Source: Enoplosus armatus (Eukaryota > Chordata > Actinopteri > Centrarchiformes > Enoplosidae). From it: a DNA stretch of 64,000 nt. Numbering within the stretch: the stretch's first letter is position 1; each line of letters begins with the position of its first letter. The position numbers and the translations under genes were made by a program. Shown here in pieces: positions 55,126 to 64,000 of the stretch. The notes beneath the pieces are model-generated. The model was not told where the DNA came from, did no database searches, and saw nothing but the letters and a program-made list of their open reading frames with translations. The stretch is taken from positions 19,861,423 through 19,925,422 of the forward strand of contig NC_092200.1 in assembly GCF_043641665.1 (NCBI RefSeq), given 5' to 3'.

Positions 55126-58100
55126 ACCTAGGTTTTCCGACGGGTTTCTATATTCTACATACGCAGTTAAACATTGAGTTAGAGCCAGCTTAACAAACCT
55201 AAGCTTAGTTGTCGCACTTGACACCACACCACAGTGTCCTTGTGACGGTACAGCGGTAGGATTAAAAAAACGTTTTTAGGGGAATCTGGCGGTACCTCAG
55301 GTAGTCTGAGGGTGACTCAAAACTGGGTTCGAGAGCCTGGCCCAGTTTAATGGCGCAGCATCGAGCCTCTTCTATCCCTATACCATATATTTATCCCGAC
55401 TTGTTTTGGTCATTTGAACATTTGCACGTGGGGGAGGTGAGCAGTGGCATTAAAGTTTTTGTATTATTTGTGTTAAAGTTCGGTGGGGCTTCAAAGGGGT
55501 GAGCCTTCATCATTTTACATGTAGCTTGATCTCTTAACAATATGAATGGTTCACTGTCCATAGAGTATATATATATATTAGCGTAGCATCCCTAGGAATT
55601 ATTTGGAATACAAGTAAAAAAAAAAAAAGTTTCATTGTCACTGGATGTTAAAAAACAATGAGGAACGTCCTCAGTAATCGCTGTGCACAAGACAAGCTGT
55701 ACACAAGGTGCATTCAACTGGTTTTCTGGTCCTCGTGTTCCAGGCACATCACGCTGAAATTAACATCCCGCAACTCCATAGCTAATTGGCCATGTGTACA
55801 CACAAGGCCAATGAATTATGGGATTGAGAGTGAATGTAAATGTGACAATCCATGTCCTAATTATTAACTGCATTTGAGAAGATAATGAACATTTAAATTA
55901 GTGGACAGGTTTTTTGCATAGGAATGAATATATAATGTAACGATACAGATGGATCACTCTTAATAACTTAAACCCCTTTCAGTCTGAGTCCTCTGTTTTG
56001 TTATAATGTAGCATGTAGAGCTATAATGTGATTATACATAGCCAGGCTATTTTCCTGTTATGTAGTAAATAGTAATGCTGCAACAAGCTCAGATGACAAT
56101 CCAATCATCTGGTACAGCTGTAGAATGATATTTCTTATTGGCTTATTTCTGCTGAGCCAGTAATCCACATGGACAATGCATTGGCTCAGTTAAAGCAGAG
56201 GAAAGATGTTAGCATATGTGCATTTCAATGATCTTTGACCCGTTGATGGCCAAAAGAAATGTACATATCATGCTGATGAGGTACATCACACTTGAAGTTG
56301 CAAAAACAATGGTTGAGTTGGGTTGCAGTGTTGGTTTGGGGTTCAGCACAGCAATGTTAATGCATCCAATGAGGGTTATGCTTGAGGTATTGGTTTTCAG
56401 TCTGACCTCATGTGGCCTCTCAGGACTGTCAGCTGTTGTCACAGCGCCATGAAATATTCAACACAGAGGCGACACCACTCAAGAATTCATATATGGAGCC
56501 ACCTTTTCAGATTCCAGTCGGAGAGGGGCTTCTCAATAAAGTTTGAAAGTTTGAAAACATGGTCTGACAAATGAAAAGTTGAATCCATAAGCAATATAAC
56601 GCAGGCTATGCTCCATTCACCACCACTACAGCCTTATCACTGCGTCTGCCATTGCTGGTGTTCCGGACTTTGGACGGATGGCAACGGTGCGCAACTCCAC
56701 CGGCGCAATCACCGGCTACATCCACCCAACGACCTGTAGGCTGCTATTGGCTGAACACAGTGGGTTGTAGCTTAAAGTAGAGCAACGTGACACAACACAT
56801 ACAGCTAGTTTAACGAACTAAAATCGTAAACATTGTTTATCGGCACCGACTGTCACATTTTTTTATTATTCTCTCTTCATAGTAAATTTTGAGACAAAAA
56901 AAAGGCCTATTATCAGAAACCACCTCACTTTGTTCGGTGCAGCCAGTAGCATGTGGTGGCTAACGTTAGCGAGTGTAAGCCACCTTTACATAGATATTGC
57001 CGTATAGCTGACATTACTGGGGAGTTCGCTGACTTGACGACTCATCTGCCCTTGTCCTGCAGTTACAGTAGGTCATTGCCACTGTTCCTGCCTTTGAAAT
57101 CTTCCTATTTAATAGAGAACATGAAGAGCTTCAGTATTATTCTCTGGCAACAAACAGGAGTTATAGCAAAAAAAAATGGAATGAATTGTTTTGGTGCCTT
57201 GGTTTTTACAATGCTCTATAAAGCCAAATGCTCTGTCTTTACTGTTCTATGCAAATTGCAGTCAAGTGTTAAACATGCACCCTCCATATTCTATGAAATC
57301 ACTCATTAGAAAGAACAGAATTTCAAGGTAACTTCCATAAAATGGAGAAGAGAGAAAATGGGACTGTTTACTTCAGCGAGTGAAGAGAATAAATGGCAAG
57401 GCCTGAAATAAATTCAGAAGGAACATAAAGTGTTTTCCATTTCACTTTCAAGGAACACAAACGACAGAATGCCTGAAGTTGACGCAGCGAGAGTAATAGG
57501 GGAGAAGTGGAGGAGTAAGTCAATGGGAACTCATTTCATAAAATGACAAATCTCCTTTCCTTTTGCAAGGATTAACACGCCAGAGACCGTCCTCACCGCA
57601 CAACCTTTTCTGGACAGAAGGGTCATTATTTACTCACTGATTTTTTTTTGTTGCTATTATGGAACTGTTTTTGTTGAATCTTCAGTAATGATACAAAATA
57701 TATTGAAGAATATATCACAGGAGACGGCCAATACCGGTGAATGTGTGTGTTTGTCTGTGTTCACCCTGTGATGGACTGGCAACAATAGCTTACCGCAGAA
57801 ACCTGAAGGCCTGAAGGCCAGATGAGATGTTTAAATGCCCCCCCCCCCCTCCCAAACTCACGGGCTCTTTATCACAGGGTGTTTGGCTACAAGGGCATTA
57901 AATGCTCTGTGAGATGGGACTGAAGACCTCCATCGCAGCTTATGTAATATGACCAAAGCCCCGATCTTGACCCTGCAATCCGTCATAGTGTATTTTTCTG
58001 AGTGGAATTACAACGCAGTGAATTAGTGTGCCTCATACACCAAAAGGCATATACATCAAAGAAAGACTGTCCATATGTCACACACACACACGCACATATT

Positions 58101-58824
58101 GCTATGAATTATGGGTAAACAAAGTTTGATGAAGTCATGTGGTGCTTTCCATTTGGCTAATGTGGATGGTATAAATAAAAGGGGACACTAACAGTTTATT
58201 AAAAGATAAAAGATGATGTGCTGACAGCTGCTCCAGGACTGATTATAGATATACAGAGGCATCAGGGCAACACAGAATATGACCAGTTAAATCTATAATT
58301 AGTCCAAAGGTACAGTAAGTCAGCCTCAGCTGATACATTTTTTTGGGGCATTTTTGCCTTTATTAGATTGAGAGTGGAAAGGCAGGGAGAGAGAGGGCTG
58401 ATGCTGGAATAAGGACTCATGCTTGTAAGATATATGATATTAAAGCAGTAATAATGACAATAATGCAACTGTGCCTCTGTATAAGACTGTAGCTGTATAT
58501 TGAATGAAAACTTTGAAAGAAAACTAAGAAAATAGGAAGATTTTGATTTTTTTTTCCCATTTAATGATACCGTATGATTTATAATGATCATCATCTCATT
58601 GTCTTCTCTTCCTCTGCAATGGTTTAAACTCGAGAATTATCTCCACCAACTGTTTATCTGAATGCTCCTGATATTCGCAAAGCAGTAGGGGATTGAAAGG
58701 CACATTTCTTTGACTTTTCATTTGAGGATTTTCTGGCAATTCGGTTGAAATTTTGATACATTTGGATGGAAATTTGACCAATTGACCAATATAGCCTAGT
58801 CTTCCAAAGATGCATGGACAGTAT
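55126..58824. other. Intergenic sequence, no gene seen
   Basis: No domain in any frame. Short simple repeats: ATAT near 55566, C run near 57839-57849, CA near 58081-58092. A TTTTGCCTTTATTAGATTGA word near 58349 with a purine-rich follow-on may be an old repeat. Confidence 0.4.
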
Positions 58825-58848
58825 TGTGTGTGTGTGTGTGTGTGTGTG
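58825..58848. repeat. GT microsatellite
   Basis: About twelve GT units. Confidence 0.95.
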
Positions 58849-59800
58849 AATTCTGCATTTCTTGGTGCATGGGACGGAGCCTTTGGAATGAAACAGCCTT
58901 GTCGGCTCATTCTGATTTATTTGGTCTTGAAATGCAGACTTCATGGGAGACGGCCCACGAAATGGGACACAGCACAGCAGTGGGAATATTCGGGGGGGGG
59001 TGGGGGGGTTTCTTTCAACGTGTTCACACAGAGACGACTGCAGCACACATAAACACATCTTGGCTGTTTATTGCAGGCGTGCCAAAGCAGCCTGTAAGAT
59101 TCCCAAAGCAGATAAAATCAAGCCGCATTGCATGAATATCTCACAGATTGCTATCTGAGGCTAAGTGCCTATAAATGAAAATAAAATGGCGGTGAATGTT
59201 GCTGCAGTGCACTGAAAGTCCTTCACAGCTGAAATGTCCACTGAGATGAATATAAAATGAATTGTAATTGCATCAACTTTAATCAACAAGATGGAACTGA
59301 AACATATGAGAACACTTACAGTGATAGTATCAAAAGCCTGCACAAATCCAAATAAGTTATCTTAAGTTTCTACAAGATGTCTCACCACTGAGCTGACTGG
59401 ATTTTACATTAGACATAGCACATGAAGCCAAATCAGAAAGAAGCTCTGTTCTGATCCATCGTCAAGGTTTTTCTTAATGTGCATGAGACATGCATCTGTG
59501 GTGAACTGCAGACTCTAAACTGCCTGCCAATGTCTTAATAAGTCTCTCTGCGGTCAACTCATTCTAGTTGTCAGCTCCTCCAACTGCCACGCTTGGTTGG
59601 GACTAACCATTCCAAGGATTTTCCCTGCTTTTTCACACAGAATGCCTGCCTCCGTGAGCACGAATCCAAATAAGTGTGATGTGTAATGTAAGAAAGAAAT
59701 ACCAATACAAGGCAAATGGGCAATGTCCATGCTACAGATCACTAGAATGAGTCAGATGGAGCAAGAAAAAACTCCAATTTGTTTTCAAGTGTGGAAAGGA
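58849..59800. other. Intergenic sequence, no gene seen
   Basis: A G-rich patch lies at 58991-59009. Nothing else recognised. Confidence 0.4.
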
Positions 59801-60173
59801 AAGATCATGGCATCTATTATATCTATCATATATTATCTTACTCTCCATATCATGAATATCCACAACAGGTTGCATGGCACATTGTGGTGGATAGATGGAT
59901 GGTGCATAGATGGATGGATGAATGGATGGAGGGATAGATGATGGATAGGTGGGTGGATGGATGGATAGATAAATGGATGGAGGGATGGATGGAGCCATCC
60001 ATCCATTCAATCCATCCTTCCATCTATCCATTTATCCATTCATCCATCCATCTCTACATCTATATATCCATCCATACATCCATCTACCACAGTTTGCCAT
60101 GCAACCTGATATGGATATCCATGATATGGAGAGTAAGATAATATATGATAGATATAATAGATGCCATGATCTT
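59801..60173. repeat. 373-bp palindrome with GGAT/ATCC centre
   Basis: The left arm begins AAGATCATGGCATCTATTAT then ATCTATCATATATTATCTTA and CTCTCCATATCATGAATATC. The right arm, read inverted from 60173, is the same with one change (GGATATC). The arms continue through CAGGTTGCATGGCA with small differences, then through GGAT units on the left and ATCC units on the right, meeting near 59987. Almost the whole segment can fold on itself. No coding sequence. Confidence 0.9.
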
Positions 60174-60375
60174 GGAGGGATGGATAGATAGATGTATAGA
60201 TGGATGGATATATAGATGGATAGACGGATGGATGAATGGATAAATGATAGATGGAAGGATGGATGGATGGAGGGAGAGATGGATGGATAGATAGATAAAT
60301 GAATGGAGGGATGGATGGATTAATGGATATATAGATGTATAGATAGATGGATGGATGGTGAATAGATAGATAGAA
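59885..60375. repeat. GGAT/ATAG tetranucleotide microsatellite
   Basis: Imperfect GGAT, AGAT and GAGG units. The strand of the repeat flips to ATCC between about 59994 and 60085 and back to GGAT after 60178, because the first part belongs to the palindrome. Confidence 0.9.
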
Positions 60376-61193
60376 CTCAGACTCTGATTGGTAATCCGTG
60401 TGTCCAGCCGGTGATTATCAAACTAACCTAGGGTCAGTTACGTTGACATTCCGTGCTTCTCACCAAAATGCATTGTGTGCATCCTCCAGGTCTTAAAAGT
60501 TTGAAACAAGCATTGTTTCCATCCATGTTTACTCGTGGATCAGGGGTATGAAAGTGCTGTCTGATTTCACCTCCTTTGCTCCTCTCGTATTATGTTGAGA
60601 GCTGGGATGAATCAGCATTACCTCAAGCTCCATTTACAGTGACACATCTTTCCATCACAGACAGCCTTTAGACGCCGGCTGCGATCCTGGAAAACTCATA
60701 TGCCGGAGTGCTGCATTACTATGACAACCAGCTACCGTGAGCTGTCGTCACCAGTCTTAGCCGCTGACAGGCTTATTAATACAGTGATTTTGATGTTTAT
60801 TCTTCCATTTTGATCCATTTAACAGAATGTGTCACCTCTCTGGAGCTCTGCCCTCCTGCAGACACAACCTTGCAGACTTCCTCTCTGCAGCGGCTGCTGA
60901 TTTGGCTCCTTCCTGCTGATCCATTCTCACGCGGTGTATCAGGACTTTTTCACGTGACCCGTGAGTATTGTGACAAAAAAAACCCCAGAAGACAGAAGAA
61001 GTTGACAGCAGCAGCTTAAAGGAGACGCAGCTATCACAGCAACATGCACACATAGAGATCGAATGCACAACTGCAACGGAAATATCACAGTTATGGGAAT
61101 GCAGTAAAAGTGATAACAAATTAAAGGACAGCTCATTCTCACAAATATTCAGGTGCTAATGAATGTTCTCTTTCTTGCTGTCTCTCATACTGA
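60376..61193. other. Intergenic sequence, no gene seen
   Basis: Complex unique sequence, especially 60600-60800, without an open frame of interest. Confidence 0.4.
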
Positions 61194-61217
61194 CACACAC
61201 ACACACACACACACACA
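61194..61217. repeat. CA microsatellite
   Basis: About twelve CA units. Confidence 0.95.
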
Positions 61218-64000
61218 GTCAGCAGTCAGAAGAAGCAGTACTGCAGACCCTAAAGCCATGTTATAAGTCAAGACAGAGTAGAGGGTGCATGTAGCTCTAA
61301 TCCTCCAATTAATTCTCATTCCCCACAAGTGGAGGACCCCTGAGAGCTTCTTGACACTTCTATTAAAAAGTAAAAATGAAACACAGCATGAAGGTGAAGC
61401 GAGAGAGATCTCTTTCTTCTGCCCATCTCCACTGAGAGAGCAAAGTTTTACAACATCTCTGGCAAATAGTTACATTCTCTCTCTTCTTTTCTTTCTTCCT
61501 CCCCTCACGCGGGGGAACGGAGTTTGAGTGTGAGATGCTGTTCATGACAAACAGAACCAGGAGAAGGAAGAAAGAAAAGTGCATTTCAGTTTTGCATACT
61601 CCTGCTCCCCTGCATGTTCTTTTTCACTCCACTACATTTATCTGACAACCATAGTTACGACAAATGAACGATTTTAGAGATTTTCTTGAAAAACTTTTAA
61701 AATATGATGCATTGTAACAACATCAGTCACCCCAGTAGAAACAGCAAATACATTTTGGGCTTAAATGATCAGTTACTTATTTGATTAGTCAACTATCTGT
61801 TTTGATAACTGATTAATTGTTTAGTAAAGTCATTTTTTTTATATACAAAACTGCCTGAAACATTTCCTGGTTTAAGCTTCTGAAATGTGACGCTTTGGAC
61901 CGTCAGTCAGACCAAATTACACCTTTTGAAAATGCCACTTTGAGCGGCGGCAGAAGTGTGATGACGGGCATTTCTCACTGTTGTCTTCCAAACCAAACAA
62001 TGAATGTATCCATCAAGAAAACAATCAATAATAATGAAAATAATCATTAGTTGCAGTCCTGTATAAAATAGTTAAAAACTAGCTCCACCTTAACCAGTCA
62101 CACAAGTCAAAGTGCATGAGGAATAATAATCTAATCATATAACGTATAATAGTGTGTAACACTCCCAGGGATACTGCATTGAGTCAAATGTATTTATATA
62201 GCACGGTTCATACAATGTGAGCTACAACAGCAACATATATGAACTAAATAAAATAAAACATAATCACACATAAAAAAACAAAATCATAAAGATTATTCAC
62301 CCCCGCCCACCCATCAACATAATGCACCTTCACCAGATTTACCTCTGATCATGGGTGCCATTTGGAGAACCAGTGTCTGGTGATCTCGGAGCTCTGGGGG
62401 GTTTGGAGGCAGTGAGTACTTCTATTTTTGATACTTTATGTACATTTCCCAGATAATGCTTTTGCAGTTTTACTTACTACAAGATATTGTCCCTATTACT
62501 TACGCTGCAGCTGCTGTAGCTAGCACGCTCTGACCGTCCTGGGTGAGTGTGTGTGTGTGTGTGTGTTTTATATCATTAATCATACCAGTCTAGCTGCTCG
62601 TGAGAAGCTGCTGTAACAGTGACCTGGCATGGTAGCTTGTTGTTAACATGCAGGTTACACAGACTGGTAGTTATTTTCAATAACTCACACTGCTGGCCCC
62701 TCTTTTCACTGTGGATGCATTGGATTATTCTGCAAGTTAACAGGCTAACACTACATGGGTGTTTGTGTCACTGTGTTCTTATTCACTTAACAATGTGACT
62801 CAACTCCCCCCAGCCTGGTCTGAATTTCTGTTGCACAAAACTCCACTTCCTCTTTCCTCCCGTTTGCCGAACAGTTTAATCGGAGAATCTTCAGTGCAAT
62901 AATGTCAGACTCTTATAACTTTTTCGCGGGCCCTGACATTTACTCATGACATAGCTGAGAAAAATGGCGTGCAAGACCTCTTATCTGAATGCATTACTCT
63001 CTGCCGAAGCCCCTATTCATTCTCGACAGCTTGATTTTTTTTCCCCCTCCAGTGGAAAGAATGGCAGAAATTTAAGCCTGGGTTACAATTTATCACCGAG
63101 CAGCATACGAAGGGTGAGATTTAGCAGTGACAAGAGAAGGAAGAATTAGGTGCTGAGGCAGGAGGGTAGTTTGGCAGGTGATCTGAGCACCAAACGGGGA
63201 TCAATGTAAATGATGATAAATGATGAACGGTGGTCTTTACAACCATGGGTGGTGAAATGGTAAGCTAACTTATGATTGGTCTCATTATTTTCATGTTTCA
63301 TGTAATTTGTAATCTTAAAATAAAGAGCAGATCCAATATACAGAACATATTCCTGGTTATGTAGGGGGAAAGTGTCCAGATCAGTATTACAATCAGGAGG
63401 TCGCAAAAACATGTATTTGAACTTCTACTCAAGCCCTTATCCATCTAAAATGGATGTTACACAGAAACACGTAGCCTGCTATTGAAAAGCTTGGATTTAA
63501 TCAAATAGCGATAGATTCACGCAAGCACTTGCAAGAGCCAAATCAAACAAAGAAACAAAAAAACAAAAAAAAATAAAAACATGAAACGCCTCACTGTTTT
63601 CTTTCCATGTAAAATGCGCATCATATAAAACTTGACGAACTGGACGATAAATGAATCATCCCATTACGTTACAATCAACAGACTTTTTACAACATTTAAA
63701 AGCGATTTTGCAACGGACCTGATTCAGTATAAACACATCTTTAAAAAGGAATAACATGAGATTAAAACATGGACAAAGTCAGAACAAATACAGTCAGAGA
63801 GGCAGGCTTAAGTGGAAAATGACAATGAGTCATTGTTTTGGAGAAGCACACTATATTAGGATAGTCTGCAGATGATCTACAGTCAGGCGTTCAACAGGGC
63901 CAGCTAACACCATCCTGTTTGTATTGCAACCCAAGTTCTTGCGCTAACCCGAGCCAGGCGAACAAGACGTTTTCTTTTTTTTCCTTTTTTTTTTTTTACA
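61218..64000. other. Intergenic sequence, no gene seen
   Basis: GT microsatellite at 62544-62566. AATGTATTTATATAGCACGG near 62188 resembles the 3' terminus of a LINE or SINE on the minus strand. The stretch 62870-63120 is complex and non-repetitive with no convincing coding frame. The window ends in a T-rich run. Confidence 0.4.

Noticed and set aside
59732..60191. Frames with repeated Ile-His-Pro-Ser or Trp-Met-Asp residues
   Set aside because: Translation of the GGAT microsatellite and palindrome, not proteins.

Overview
The window looks like non-coding DNA from a teleost fish, crowded with transposable elements. No complete host protein-coding gene was recognised. The evidence is indirect but consistent: L2-type, L1-type and jockey-like LINEs, Tc1-like and hAT DNA transposons, TTAA-flanked MITEs, tRNA-derived SINE-like repeats, eukaryotic tRNA genes without encoded CCA, long CA/GT/GGAT microsatellites, and splice-site-bounded coding remnants. 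Almost every long open frame is a transposon protein or a chance frame.

Layout. 0-5.5 kb: a repeat with internal tandem structure, then a decayed jockey-like LINE split by an L2-like LINE. 8.0-11.35 kb: a 5'-truncated L2-type LINE on the minus strand with an uninterrupted 867-residue endonuclease/reverse transcriptase frame. 13.4-19 kb: a SINE-like copy, an 808-bp hAT element with a broken BED zinc finger, a hAT C-terminal fragment and a MADF-domain fragment. 21.0-23.8 kb: a nest of a LINE inside a TTAA-flanked MITE inside a tRNA-like sequence. 26-27.4 kb: an LTR-like element, a tRNA-Ala-like sequence and a 48-bp minisatellite. 27.65-29.7 kb: a multi-exon minus-strand coding remnant of a family I cannot name, with GT-AG junctions still visible. 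29.9-31.7 kb: a Tc1-like transposon (DD34E) inserted in a SINE-like repeat.

31.9-49 kb holds a degraded tRNA gene neighbourhood (Gly, Ser, Ala and His types) with duplicated spacers. Interleaved are two nearly identical 519-bp TTAA MITEs, a 1183-bp hAT element with a perfect 8-bp target duplication, and a 485-bp foldback repeat. 53.3-54.8 kb carries a second Tc1-like element with 217-bp terminal repeats and a damaged transposase. 59.8-60.4 kb is a large palindrome built around a GGAT microsatellite. 55-59.8 kb and 60.4-64 kb are mostly unique sequence in which I see no gene.

The parts do not form a pathway. They record successive mobile-element insertions, and nesting gives relative ages. 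The best leads for something undescribed are the spliced remnant at 27.65-29.7 kb, the duplicated tRNA neighbourhood, the twin 519-bp MITEs and the two long inverted repeats.
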